The notes under the pieces: generated by a model
What the model saw: the letters and a program-made list of their open reading frames with translations, nothing else
What the model was told of the DNA's origin: nothing
Database searches by the model: none
Source of the DNA: an uncultured Paracoccaceae bacterium
Lineage (GTDB): Bacteria; Pseudomonadota; Alphaproteobacteria; Rhodobacterales; Rhodobacteraceae
Assembly (NCBI GenBank): GCA_947492585.1
Contig: CANLND010000006.1
Location: 111,678 to 175,677, forward strand
Direction of reading: 5' to 3'
DNA length: 64,000 bases
Shown here: piece after piece, positions 19,783-28,064 of the stretch
How positions within the stretch are numbered: position 1 is the first letter of the stretch
How the letters are laid out: every line of letters begins with the position of its first letter
Translations under genes and position numbers: made by a program

Positions 19783-20541
19783 ATGTTCGAGGTCAGTTTT
19801 GACGTTCTGCTGTTGCTGCTGTCCGCGGCATTCGCAGCCGGGTTCATTGATGCCATCTCCGGCGGAGGCGGGTTGATCACCTTACCGGCCCTATTGATGG
19901 CTGGCGCGCCGCCAATCACCGCCCTGTCGACCAACAAAGTGCAGGGCCTGTTTGGCGCGGCCTCAGCTGCAATCAGTTATGCCCGCGCCGGACATGTCAA
20001 TTTACGCCATCAGGTTGGCGCTGCGGCGCTGGCCTTTCTGGCGTCGCTACTCGGTGCATTGCTGGTTTCAGTTCTACCAACCGACTTTATTCGCTGGCTG
20101 CTGCCTCTTTTGCTGGTCGGAATCGCTCTTTTCTTTGCCACCAAAAAAGGCCTGAACGACACCGACAGATTGCAGCGGATGACACCACTGGTCTTTAGTT
20201 TGACGCTTGTGCCGCTCTGTGCGGCCTATGACGGGTTACTGGGGCCGGGTGCTGGCAGTTTTTACATGCTCGCCTTTGTTTCTCTGGCAGGCTACGGGGT
20301 ACTCAAGGCGACAGCCCACACCAAACTGTTGAACTTTGCCTCCAATGCCGGGGCCTTGTTGGCCTTTGCTGTCGTGGCGCCCCCTTGGGTGTTTACCGGG
20401 TTGGCGATGGGGGGCGCACAAATTGTTGGCGCTCAGTTTGGCGCACGGCTGGCACAACGCATCGGATCGCGCCTGATCAAGCCCCTTTTGGTTCTTGTTT
20501 CGCTGATTTTGGCCGCAAAACTATTGTGGGACATGCTTTGA
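19783..20541 (+). CDS. TSUP-family membrane permease (TauE/SafE/YfcA type)
   Basis: Inner-membrane transporter of 252 residues with about seven to eight hydrophobic segments. The first segment carries the family signature AAGFIDAISGGGGLITLPALL (residues about 17-37), and the second half repeats the pattern (DGLLGPGAGSFYMLAF, KLLNFASNAGALLAF), reflecting an internal duplication. Members move sulfite, sulfonates, sulfoacetate or other small anions; the substrate here is unknown. It starts five bases after serB with no good ribosome site, so it is probably translated from the serB transcript. Confidence 0.88.
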   Translation: MFEVSFDVLLLLLSAAFAAGFIDAISGGGGLITLPALLMAGAPPITALSTNKVQGLFGAASAAISYARAGHVNLRHQVGAAALAFLASLLGALLVSVLPTDFIRWLLPLLLVGIALFFATKKGLNDTDRLQRMTPLVFSLTLVPLCAAYDGLLGPGAGSFYMLAFVSLAGYGVLKATAHTKLLNFASNAGALLAFAVVAPPWVFTGLAMGGAQIVGAQFGARLAQRIGSRLIKPLLVLVSLILAAKLLWDML

Positions 20542-20698
20542 CGCATCTGTTCTGCTAACCTGTTTCTGCGCGGGCTGGCCTGCCATGAAGGCAGGACGGG
20601 CACAGATCTACGCCCATTCAATAGCCCCACATTTTTGCGACTGCAAAACTTCACTGGATCAAACACTTAGCCTGATCCATCATAGGGGGAAATACAAA

Positions 20699-21019
20699 AT
20701 GCCACAGTATATTTTTGCTTATCACGGCGGTGCAAAACCCGAATCCCAAGAAGAAGGCGAAAAGATCATGGCGGCCTGGAAAGCCTGGTTTGCGGGGATG
20801 GGCGACGCTGTTGCCTTGCCGGGCGCACCGGTTGGAATGTCCAAAACTGTCAGCGGCAACGGCATCGCTGACGACGGCGGCACTAACCCGATTTCGGGCT
20901 ATACCGTCGTGGCTGCCGACAGCATCGACGCGGCCTGTACCATGGCTCAAAATTGCCCAATGGTAAAAGATGGGACCGGTTCGGTCGAAGTCGCTGAAGT
21001 CATGGAAATGGACATGTAA
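20699..21019 (+). CDS. YCII-related small protein
   Basis: 106-residue cytosolic protein starting MPQYIFAYHGGAKP and ending EVAEVMEMDM, with the alpha/beta dimeric barrel pattern of the YCII/DGPF group (ferredoxin-like fold, MAAWKAWFAGMGDAV, SIDAACTMAQNCP). The ATG at 20699 is preceded by AGGGGGA at eight bases; longer frames upstream lack similarity. Proteins of this family are often beside extracytoplasmic sigma factors, but none is seen here. Enzymatic activity is not established for this type. Confidence 0.8.
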   Translation: MPQYIFAYHGGAKPESQEEGEKIMAAWKAWFAGMGDAVALPGAPVGMSKTVSGNGIADDGGTNPISGYTVVAADSIDAACTMAQNCPMVKDGTGSVEVAEVMEMDM

Positions 21020-21552
21020 CACGGAGGCTCCAAACGTCGCCCCGATACAGAGACCAGATTGCCACGGGGCCAATGGAGCCGCACAGATCGTTTTGCCGGT
21101 ACAACAATTGCGCGTTGGACCGGCAAAACATCAACGTGGGGTTTCAGCGCAATAACCAATATTTGCGCTGCATGCTCGGTTCGTTAAAAAAATTCAGCCC
21201 CCTTTCCGGGACACCGACGACCCTAAGATGCCCAGACGTCGGCCCATATCTGTACGCACATCAAAGGTTCCAAAGGGGGCGAATCTGCGCATAGGTCGCA
21301 CGATATTGACATGGCTCAATTGCGGGCTTTCGCGCAAAGCTCAGCCCCATTTTTCGGCCATCGACACCGCAGCAATCATGCAAAATCACCTCGATCTTGG
21401 CAAAATTCTGCCAAAATCTACAATAACCCGTGGAACTTGATACGTTAGTGTGGTTGTGTAGCGCCAGCGAGGGACAGGGCATAGACGGCGCATTTAACGT
21501 CGCGATACCCTAGCGCAATTGAGGTAAATATACAGTCTTGGAGTCGGGACGA
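21020..21552. other. 533-base intergenic region
   Basis: No frame with a start site, sensible length and protein-like composition was found here. The region is rich in stops, contains the long inverted repeat at 21090-21129, and must hold the promoter of the IalB-family gene at its right end. It could encode a small RNA. Confidence 0.5.
21090..21129. repeat. Long near-perfect inverted repeat
   Basis: GTTTTGCCGGT (21090-21100) pairs perfectly with ACCGGCAAAAC (21119-21129); after one A/G mismatch the stem continues CAAC (21102-21105) with GTTG (21114-21117), leaving an 8-base loop. Total 15 pairs. No T-run follows on either strand, so it does not look like an ordinary terminator. Confidence 0.75.
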
Positions 21553-22086
21553 ATGGCATTAAAACTTGTCCGTATGATCGCGGGCCTGAGCCTGGCCTGT
21601 ATCGCCAGCACATCGGTGATGGCACAGCAGGCAACATCTGAAAACCGCGTCGGTGCAAACGTCGACTGGAGCGTCTTTCAAGGTGACAGCCCCAAGGAAT
21701 GCTGGGGCGTTTCACAGCCCAAAGAAACGGTCAACACCCGTGACGGGCGCGTGGTCGCTGTGCGTCGCAGCGAAATTCAACTGTTCGTCTTTTTCCGCCC
21801 CGAAGTCGGCAAAGACGGCCAGGTTACCTTTACTGGCGGCTATCCCTTTGCACCCGGATCAAAAGTGCTTTTGGAAGTTGGCGATGATCAATTTCAGTTG
21901 ATCACCAAAGGTGAATGGGCCTGGCCAGAAGTCGACGCAGACGCAAAAATCATCGCCGCCATGAAACGCGGCGCAGATGCGGTTCTGACGGCGCGTTCCG
22001 CGCGCGGCACCCAAACCAAAGATACGTTCTCATTGCTGGGCTTCACTGCGGCCATTGACGACGCAGGTAAACGCTGTAACAGCTGA
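21553..22086 (+). CDS. Secreted invasion-associated locus B (IalB) family protein
   Basis: 177-residue exported protein. The N-terminus is a classical signal peptide (KLVRMIAGLSLACIASTSVM followed by AQQ, probable cleavage after AQ or MA). The mature part has the IalB pattern: NRVGANVDWSVFQG, CWGVSQPKE, a basic/acidic beta-rich middle and a final FTAAIDDAGKRC with the second conserved Cys, likely forming a disulfide. Named after a Bartonella protein, but the family is widespread in free-living Rhodobacterales, where its role is unknown. The ATG at 21553 follows GGAGTCGGGA; a TTG lies five codons upstream. A terminator follows directly. Confidence 0.85.
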   Translation: MALKLVRMIAGLSLACIASTSVMAQQATSENRVGANVDWSVFQGDSPKECWGVSQPKETVNTRDGRVVAVRRSEIQLFVFFRPEVGKDGQVTFTGGYPFAPGSKVLLEVGDDQFQLITKGEWAWPEVDADAKIIAAMKRGADAVLTARSARGTQTKDTFSLLGFTAAIDDAGKRCNS

Positions 22087-22109
22087 TCCTAACGCATAAT
22101 CACACGCAC

Positions 22110-22139
22110 GGCCGCTCCTTTGGGGCGGCCTTTGTTGTT
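22110..22139 (+). terminator. Terminator of the IalB-family gene
   Basis: Stem GGCCGC (22110-22115) / GCGGCC (22125-22130) extended by CC/GG pairs, tetraloop-like centre, followed by TTTGTTGTT. It lies 24 bases past the stop codon and before rlmN. Confidence 0.85.
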
Positions 22140-22220
22140 GGCTGACATCTTTCGTTTGGAAGTTGCGATTTTCTCCTATATAGAGCTGCATCCACCGTCA
22201 CAGCCCTAAGGTCCGCCGCA

Positions 22221-23420
22221 ATGTCCGACATGCCCGCCACAGCGCCGATCACACAAGATGTCATGACTCTGCCCCGCAAGATGCCAGAAGGGGGCAAGAT
22301 CAACCTCGTTGGCCTGACACGCGATCAGATGCGCGATGTGTTGATTGAAAATGGCACCGCCGAAAAACAAGCCAAGATGCGCGTTGGTCAGATCTGGCAA
22401 TGGATCTACCAATGGGGCAAACGCGATTTTGCAGAGATGACCAATCTTGCCAAAGCCTATCGCGCTGAGCTGGCGGAGAAGTTTGAAATCACCATTCCTG
22501 AGGTGGTCAGCAAACAGGTCTCAAACGATGGCACCCGCAAATATCTGGTGCGCATTGCCGGCGGTCACGAAGTTGAAGTGGTCTATATCCCCGAAGAGGG
22601 GCGCGGCACGCTGTGTATTTCGAGCCAAGTTGGATGCACGCTGACCTGCACCTTCTGTCACACCGGCACCCAAAAATTAGTGCGCAACCTGACCGCGGCT
22701 GAAATTGTCGGTCAGGTAATGATGGCGCGTGATGATTTGGACGAATGGCCCGTGCCCGGAGCCCCCAAAGACGAAACACGCCTGCTGTCCAACATCGTTT
22801 TGATGGGCATGGGGGAACCGCTCTATAACTTTGACAGTGTGCGCGACGCGATGAAGATCGCCATGGACCCCGAGGGCATTTCCCTGTCCCGCCGTCGCAT
22901 CACCCTGTCGACCTCTGGAGTGGTGCCCGGCATTGTCCGCACTGCCGAAGAAATTGGCTGCCTGTTGGCCATTTCCTTCCACGCGACCACCAACGAAACC
23001 CGCGATGTGCTGGTCCCGATCAACAAACGCTGGAACATCGAAGAGCTGCTGCAAGCGCTGGCCGATTATCCCCGCGGGTCAAACTCTGAGCGGATCACCT
23101 TTGAATATGTGATGCTGAACGGCATCAACGACAGCGACGAGGATGCGCACCGTCTGATTGATTACATCAAACGCTACAACATTCCCGCCAAGATCAACCT
23201 GATCCCGTTCAACGAATGGCCCGGAGCGCCGTACAAACGTTCGTCGAACAACCGGATCCATGCCTTTGCCGATATTATCTATCACGCAGGATTTGCCTCC
23301 CCGATCCGCAAACCGCGTGGCGAAGACATAATGGCGGCCTGTGGCCAGCTGAAGTCGGCCACCGAGCGGGAGCGCAAATCGCGCAAACAGATCGAAGCCG
23401 AAGCTGGCATCGCAAAATAA
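22221..23420 (+). CDS. rlmN: Dual-specificity 23S rRNA (A2503) / tRNA (A37) methyltransferase RlmN
   Basis: Radical-SAM enzyme that puts C2-methyl groups on adenosine 2503 of 23S rRNA and A37 of some tRNAs. 399 residues. The [4Fe-4S] motif is C139-xxx-C143-xx-C146 (GCTLTCTFC), preceded by LCISSQ; the SAM region [16 protein letters not shown] and the C-terminal catalytic Cys in [11 protein letters not shown] are present, as required for the methyl-transfer Cys pair. The ATG at 22221 is nine bases after AAGG. Single-gene unit with its own terminator. Confidence 0.96.
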   Translation: MSDMPATAPITQDVMTLPRKMPEGGKINLVGLTRDQMRDVLIENGTAEKQAKMRVGQIWQWIYQWGKRDFAEMTNLAKAYRAELAEKFEITIPEVVSKQVSNDGTRKYLVRIAGGHEVEVVYIPEEGRGTLCISSQVGCTLTCTFCHTGTQKLVRNLTAAEIVGQVMMARDDLDEWPVPGAPKDETRLLSNIVLMGMGEPLYNFDSVRDAMKIAMDPEGISLSRRRITLSTSGVVPGIVRTAEEIGCLLAISFHATTNETRDVLVPINKRWNIEELLQALADYPRGSNSERITFEYVMLNGINDSDEDAHRLIDYIKRYNIPAKINLIPFNEWPGAPYKRSSNNRIHAFADIIYHAGFASPIRKPRGEDIMAACGQLKSATERERKSRKQIEAEAGIAK

Positions 23421-23433
23421 TCAATCACCTGAT

Positions 23434-23465
23434 CAGGGGCCGTCAAACCGAACGGCCCCTGTTTC
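23434..23465 (+). terminator. Terminator between rlmN and the converging LOG-family gene
   Basis: Perfect 10-base stem CAGGGGCCGT (23434-23443) / ACGGCCCCTG (23452-23461), eight-base loop, followed on the plus strand by TTTCGTT. It lies between converging stop codons and may also stop minus-strand transcripts, although the T-run there is poor. Confidence 0.88.
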
Positions 23466-23480
23466 GTTGAGAAACCCGGT

Positions 23481-24329
23481 TTACTTTTCCCGACCCGGCA
23501 AACTGTCGCGCGGCGGCGCAGGTTGCCAGTTTTCAAAGATCTCCATCGCCTCTTCGGCCGTGTCGACAAATTTGAACAGCTCCAAATCCGTTTCGGCGAT
23601 GGTGCCCGCCTCGGCCAGCACATCCCAGTTGATGATGCTTTCCCAAAAGCTTTTGCCAAACAAAATGAACGGCACCCGCTCCATACGGCCGGTCTGAATA
23701 AGGGTCAGGCTCTCAAACAGCTCATCCAATGTGCCAAATCCACCCGGGAACACGGTGATGGCCGCAGCACGCATCAGGAAATGCATCTTGCGGATGGCAA
23801 AGTAATGGAAGTTAAAGCTGAGTTCAGGGGACACAAATTCGTTCGGCGCCTGCTCATGCGGCAATACAATACTGAGCCCAATCGATCGACCGCCCGCATC
23901 AATCGCGCCACGGTTACCGGCCTCCATCACACCGGGCCCGCCACCGGTAACAACCACATTTTGCCGTCCGCCCGTTGCCATGGACTTTTCGGTCATCAAC
24001 CGGGCAAAACTGCGCGCCTCATCATAGAAATGCGACAGATCCGCCAGCGCCTTGGTGCGCGCTTTGTCTTTGTTTTTAGGCTCAGGAATGCGGGCACCAC
24101 CAAACATGACGATCGTGCTTTCGACGCCTTGCTCGTCCAGCATCAATTCAGGCTTGAGCAACTCAAGCTGCAAGCGCACCGGGCGCAGCTCTTCGCGGCA
24201 AAGAAATTCGTCGTCCGCAAAGGCCAGCGCATAGGCCGGTGATTGCGTTTGCGGGGTCAATGGCACATGTCCTGCACGGTCACGGTCAGAATGTGCATCA
24301 GGAAATCGGCTGTGGCGGTCTTCAGTCAT
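23481..24329 (-). CDS. LOG-family protein (nucleoside 5'-monophosphate phosphoribohydrolase type)
   Basis: Rossmann-fold protein of 282 residues with both LOG signatures: GGGPGVMEAGNRG (129-141) and PGGFGTLDE (195-203). Family members cleave nucleotide 5'-monophosphates to base and ribose 5-phosphate; some make free cytokinins, others (PpnN-like) tune nucleotide pools. The N-terminal extension of about 60 residues and overall length fit the larger bacterial type rather than the short plant-hormone type. ATG at 24329 is chosen over a TTG three codons upstream. Converges on rlmN and is divergent from a GntR regulator. Confidence 0.87.
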   Translation of the reverse strand: MTEDRHSRFPDAHSDRDRAGHVPLTPQTQSPAYALAFADDEFLCREELRPVRLQLELLKPELMLDEQGVESTIVMFGGARIPEPKNKDKARTKALADLSHFYDEARSFARLMTEKSMATGGRQNVVVTGGGPGVMEAGNRGAIDAGGRSIGLSIVLPHEQAPNEFVSPELSFNFHYFAIRKMHFLMRAAAITVFPGGFGTLDELFESLTLIQTGRMERVPFILFGKSFWESIINWDVLAEAGTIAETDLELFKFVDTAEEAMEIFENWQPAPPRDSLPGREK

Positions 24330-24471
24330 GTCGCTCAAGGCTCTTTCTAAATCAAAGGGTTTTGCCCTCTACCCTGCCCGCGAAATTCCCCGAGTGCAAT
24401 TGCGTTGATCTGCACCACGCCGTAGGTTGCGTCAGCCTCCCATACCTGAACCGTGCACAAAGGCCCGCCTG

Positions 24472-25071
24472 ATGAGCGAAACTATATCCGATAAGATCTT
24501 TGACAGTTTGAGCCAGCAGATCGTGATCGGAGAGCTAGAGGCCGGCACAAAACTACGCCAGGATCACATCGCCCGAGAGTTCGCAGCCAGTCATGTGCCC
24601 GTACGCGAAGCACTGTTGCGTCTGGAGGCACGCGGCCTGGCCCAATCACTGCCGCGTCGGGGTATGCGCGTGAGCGCGCTTGACCCATCGGAAATTCGTG
24701 AAATTGTGGAAATGCGCACCTCGCTTGAAGTATTGGCGCTGTCGCATGCTGTACCACGGACCACCCCCGAAGATCTGGAACTAGCGGCTGTCCTTCAAGC
24801 CAACTGTGATGCAGCCACAGATATGGAAACGTGGGATCAGATGAACCGCGCGTTCCATCTGGCGATCCTTGCCCCGTGCCAAATGCCGCGCTTGTTAAAC
24901 ACTGTTCAGGATTTGCACTTGGCAGCCGCCCGGCATCTTTTTGCCAATTGGCGCCACCACTGGCGTCCCCGCGCGGATGCGGATCACGCGGCCATCCTGC
25001 ACGCCATTCAATCGCGCAACACCGGCGTCGCCTGTGACACCCTGCGACGGCATTTGCGGCGCGTACGCTAA
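24472..25071 (+). CDS. GntR-family regulator, FadR-like (FCD) subclass
   Basis: 199-residue transcription factor. The winged helix is at residues about 5-70 (SQQIVIGELEAGTKLRQDHIA, then VPVREALLRLEARGL). The C-terminal alpha-helical FCD domain (EIREIVEMRTSLEVLALSHAV through the end) normally binds an organic acid via metal. The ATG at 24472 is eight bases after AAAGG. Neighbours are a LOG-family gene (divergent) and dapD (downstream, same strand, separate promoter), so its target is not obvious. The C-terminal domain is somewhat short, ending RRHLRRVR. Confidence 0.87.
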   Translation: MSETISDKIFDSLSQQIVIGELEAGTKLRQDHIAREFAASHVPVREALLRLEARGLAQSLPRRGMRVSALDPSEIREIVEMRTSLEVLALSHAVPRTTPEDLELAAVLQANCDAATDMETWDQMNRAFHLAILAPCQMPRLLNTVQDLHLAAARHLFANWRHHWRPRADADHAAILHAIQSRNTGVACDTLRRHLRRVR

Positions 25072-25185
25072 CAGTTCCGGCGCAATGGACGCAGGAATTT
25101 CGCAATGTGCCGCATTCGGCGCATGACCTTCGGCAAATTTGTCGCTATGTAGCCTCGAAACCTTTTGACGCTCGGAGACCGCATC

Positions 25186-26013
25186 ATGTCCAACGCCCAG
25201 CTGGAAACTGCAATCGAAGCTGCCTGGGAGGCCCGTGATACCATCACGCCCGCCACCACAGGCGAAACCCGTGACGCTATCGAATCCACGCTGAACGCTC
25301 TGGACAGCGGCACCCTACGCGTGGCCGAAAAACAGGATGACGGCTCTTGGCACGTCAACCAGTGGGCCAAAAAGGCCGTCCTTTTGGGCTTCCGCATCAA
25401 AGACATGGAAGAGCAATCCGGCGGCCCACAGGGTTCTGGCTGGTGGGACAAAGTCGACAGCAAATTCAAAGGCTGGGGTCCTGAGCAGTGGAAAACCGCA
25501 GGGTTCCGTGCCGTTCCCAACTGTGTTGTCCGCAAATCCGCCTACATCGCCCCCGGCGCCGTACTGATGCCCTCTTTTGTGAACCTTGGCGCACACGTTG
25601 GCGAAGGCACCATGGTTGACACATGGGCCACCGTTGGCTCCTGCGCCCAGATTGGTAAAAACGTACACCTGTCCGGTGGCGTTGGCATTGGCGGCGTATT
25701 GGAGCCCATGCAGGCAGGCCCGACCATCATCGAAGACAACTGCTTCATCGGGGCACGCTCCGAAGTTGTCGAAGGCTGCATCGTGCGTGAAGGCTCGGTT
25801 CTGGGCATGGGCGTGTTCATCGGCCAGTCGACCAAAATTGTTGACCGCGAAACCGGCGAAGTCATGTACGGCGAAGTGCCTCCTTACTCGGTCGTGGTTG
25901 CAGGCTCCATGCCATCCAAGAACGGTATTAACCTATACTGCGCCGTAATCGTTAAGCGCGTCGACGCAAAGACCCGCTCCAAAACCGGCATCAACGAACT
26001 GCTGCGTGACTAA
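25186..26013 (+). CDS. dapD: 2,3,4,5-tetrahydropyridine-2,6-dicarboxylate N-succinyltransferase
   Basis: Succinylates tetrahydrodipicolinate in the succinylase route to meso-diaminopimelate and lysine. 275 residues from the ATG at 25186, eight bases after GGAG. N-terminal helical domain to about residue 105, then the left-handed beta-helix of hexapeptide repeats ([20 protein letters not shown] onward) and a C-terminal [16 protein letters not shown] segment, all standard. dapE, which acts two steps later, lies 2 kb downstream on the same strand with three unrelated genes between. A strong terminator follows. Confidence 0.96.
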   Translation: MSNAQLETAIEAAWEARDTITPATTGETRDAIESTLNALDSGTLRVAEKQDDGSWHVNQWAKKAVLLGFRIKDMEEQSGGPQGSGWWDKVDSKFKGWGPEQWKTAGFRAVPNCVVRKSAYIAPGAVLMPSFVNLGAHVGEGTMVDTWATVGSCAQIGKNVHLSGGVGIGGVLEPMQAGPTIIEDNCFIGARSEVVEGCIVREGSVLGMGVFIGQSTKIVDRETGEVMYGEVPPYSVVVAGSMPSKNGINLYCAVIVKRVDAKTRSKTGINELLRD

Positions 26014-26049
26014 GCTCCGGCTGTGAGGAACGGCAACGTTCCATATCAG

Positions 26050-26337
26050 CTAAGCTGACATCGTCGCTTCTGTCGGATAAGACGCGCCCCAAACTGCGGG
26101 CGCGTCTTTTGCTATTTTGCGCGCCTCGCAGGCTGACAGGAACTGTGCTGCAGCCACGCAATCCCCACCGTTTTCACGCAACGCCTGTCGCCACAACCGT
26201 TTCACGGATCGCGGAGACCAAGGGAGTTTTGCATCGCTCAACCACTGCCGCAGCTCTCTGGGCAAGTCATCATATTCGGACAAAGGGCGCGTGACACGGC
26301 GACGGCACCGCAGACGAGTATTCAGATTTACAGACAT
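26050..26337 (-). CDS. Small basic conserved protein, DUF6525-like
   Basis: 95-residue protein, Arg- and Trp-rich: LNTRLRCRRRVTRPLSEYDDLPRELR... with SDAKLPWSPRSVKRLWRQAL in the middle. This reads like a small uncharacterised family common in Rhodobacterales that I recall as DUF6525; the name is from memory and uncertain. The ATG at 26337 lacks a clear ribosome site. It is divergent from the next gene and converges on dapD, and the last 20 codons run through the dapD terminator hairpin (26079-26108), an odd overlap. No function known. Possible nucleic-acid binding from the basic composition is speculation. Confidence 0.6.
   Translation of the reverse strand: MSVNLNTRLRCRRRVTRPLSEYDDLPRELRQWLSDAKLPWSPRSVKRLWRQALRENGGDCVAAAQFLSACEARKIAKDAPAVWGASYPTEATMSA
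26079..26110 (+). terminator. Rho-independent terminator of dapD
   Basis: Perfect 11-base stem AAGACGCGCCC (26079-26089) / GGGCGCGTCTT (26098-26108) with an eight-base loop and T-run to 26110, 66 bases past dapD. It lies inside the C-terminal codons of the opposing small gene. Confidence 0.9.
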
Positions 26338-26435
26338 GATCAGATATCGAGCAGGAAACGTTATGTGATAATATACACGTCAACTATACGCAAAGGCAAC
26401 TTGACTTTTTCCATGCAGCCTCACAATGAGAACAC

Positions 26436-26786
26436 ATGGAAAAGCAAAAAAAGATATCGCGTCAGCAAGTCTATACGCTGTTGGTTCAAATCGGCCGCAA
26501 GGACGGAGATGGCCTGCCCGAAGGTGCAAGCGGGGCCGCTTTGATGATCTATGCATCGGGCATAGACGAAGCCGAAGCGGTACGGGAAACAGTTGCGATC
26601 CTAAAACAGGCTGACACTGCGCCCCTGGATGTCACGGGCTATGGCACACTGAATGAACGTCTGGACGAAGGTCACGAGATTCATGAGGATGAGCGCGAAC
26701 TGATGCAGCGAGCCCTGGACGAAAACGCAGTTATCGTTGCTCAGATGACGCCCTTTTTTGGCGACGCGCCAGAAACACTGCATTAA
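26436..26786 (+). CDS. Hypothetical protein, acidic, 116 residues
   Basis: Not recognised. A soluble 116-residue protein with no signal peptide or membrane segment: basic start (MEKQKKISRQQVYTLLVQIGRKDGDGLPEG), then an Ala/Glu-rich helical middle (GIDEAEAVRETVAILKQA) and an acidic C-terminal part (LDEGHEIHEDERELMQRAL). Codon use resembles its neighbours and the ATG at 26436 has a modest GAG ribosome site, so it is probably real. It is divergent from the DUF6525-like gene and converges on the receptor-like channel gene. Only a coding status claim is made. Confidence 0.6.
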   Translation: MEKQKKISRQQVYTLLVQIGRKDGDGLPEGASGAALMIYASGIDEAEAVRETVAILKQADTAPLDVTGYGTLNERLDEGHEIHEDERELMQRALDENAVIVAQMTPFFGDAPETLH

Positions 26787-26824
26787 GTTCAGCGTAGAGC
26801 CCGCCACGGGCCATGTCGGACATA

Positions 26825-27874
26825 TTAGCGCGCGTGACCAAACCAATTCTGGTAAATCTGGTCATAACTCCCATCTTCGCGCATCGTCAAAAGCACGCGA
26901 TTGGCCTCTTCTGTCAACGGCGATCCATCTGGAAATGCCAGCCCATAGTTTTCCTGCAAAAACGGCTGGCCCACGGTGCGCCCATGGGCGCTCCCCCCCT
27001 TGAGCACATAATAATTCAGTACCGGCGCATCAAAGACCACGATGCGCGCCTCCCCGTTTTCAAACGCGGCGATCATCTCGTCTAGATTGTCATAGCCATA
27101 ATGATCAACATCGCGACGCGTTAAAAAGCCCGCAGCGGTGGAGCCTTTGATCGTCCCCACTTGTTTTCCATATAGATCGTTCACCGAATTAACGGACCCG
27201 CTGATCGCCTCTACCGTCATGGCAGCCGTGATTTTGGCGACAAAAACCGACACCACAAACAGCGATGAAATCACCAAAATAACGCCAAACATGCGTCCAA
27301 AGGGCGTGCGAGGCACCCGCTCCTCAAACCCACCATTCACCACAAGATTCAGCGCCCACCAGAACGACGGAAACCAAGCCTCTTTCAGCGGGCGATCAAA
27401 ATAGGGCTGTGCGCGGCGTTCAAACACCCACATCATCATACCACCGCCAAACAACAGTACAAAGGCCACGCAAATCGCCATCACAAGATCCCATGACCAT
27501 AGCGCTTTGAACAGTGAAGGTTCATGTATGTCATCTGCAGACACCATGATCTGCAACCCGCTGGCAAAGATCGGATGACTAAAATCCATTGCCACTTCTC
27601 GGGCCGCCGTGATCGAAATGTTGGCCGCCGCCAGATCCGCTGTACCGTTGGTTACGCCAGCCAACATCTCGGCGAAACTGTCCACACGATTGAATTCGAG
27701 TTCCCAGCCCAGCCGATCCCCTATGGCCGTCACCAATTCAACAGTGAATCCGGTGTCTTGTGCATTTTCTTCCATCGAAAATGGCGGTCTGGTGACCGTA
27801 TTCACAGTCACAGCCTGCGCGTACACAGAGGCCGCGCTGAACAAGAACATCAGAAAAGTGAGACACAACCGCAA
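26825..27874 (-). CDS. Ionotropic glutamate receptor-like protein (periplasmic binding domain split by a pore module)
   Basis: 349 residues. Signal peptide 1-20; first half of a type-3 solute-binding domain about 21-118; TM1 about 128-151; re-entrant pore loop [18 protein letters not shown] (171-188); TM2 about 194-219; second half of the binding domain 225-349. This is the GluR0-type layout of prokaryotic ligand-gated channels. In GluR0 and potassium channels the loop carries TVGYGD; here the equivalent is VVNGGFEE (178-185), so potassium selectivity is probably lost. A TTG start at 27874 is supported by GAGG eight bases upstream. Ligand unknown (amino acid likely from the fold). It might instead be annotated simply as an amino-acid-binding protein. 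Confidence 0.8.
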   Translation of the reverse strand: MRLCLTFLMFLFSAASVYAQAVTVNTVTRPPFSMEENAQDTGFTVELVTAIGDRLGWELEFNRVDSFAEMLAGVTNGTADLAAANISITAAREVAMDFSHPIFASGLQIMVSADDIHEPSLFKALWSWDLVMAICVAFVLLFGGGMMMWVFERRAQPYFDRPLKEAWFPSFWWALNLVVNGGFEERVPRTPFGRMFGVILVISSLFVVSVFVAKITAAMTVEAISGSVNSVNDLYGKQVGTIKGSTAAGFLTRRDVDHYGYDNLDEMIAAFENGEARIVVFDAPVLNYYVLKGGSAHGRTVGQPFLQENYGLAFPDGSPLTEEANRVLLTMREDGSYDQIYQNWFGHAR

Positions 27875-28064
27875 GACTCTGACCTCATATACAGACCGTA
27901 GACATCAATCGACAGCGTGCTTAGGCGCTGCTGTCGCACATCGCAAGCCCCGGACAAGCGCGCAAAAGTACAGGTTACGCTTTGAAACTGGTAAATTGCC
28001 CAAATGTTGCGCCCGCAAGTGTTCCGCGCTACCCCTGTCCTTTGACCATTTTCAGGAGCCTGCC

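Noticed and set aside
25105..25124. ATGTGCCG-CATT-CGGCGCAT hairpin between gntR and dapD
   Set aside because: Eight pairs with one wobble and no T-run; could be a weak terminator of gntR but not convincing enough to list.
26455..26495. GGTTCAAATC resembling a tRNA T-loop
   Set aside because: It lies in a coding frame and no cloverleaf arms can be drawn around it; no tRNA genes were found in the window.
27609..28064. In-frame extension of dapE by about 150 codons
   Set aside because: It overlaps the receptor-like gene on the other strand and a good ribosome site marks 28065 as the true start.
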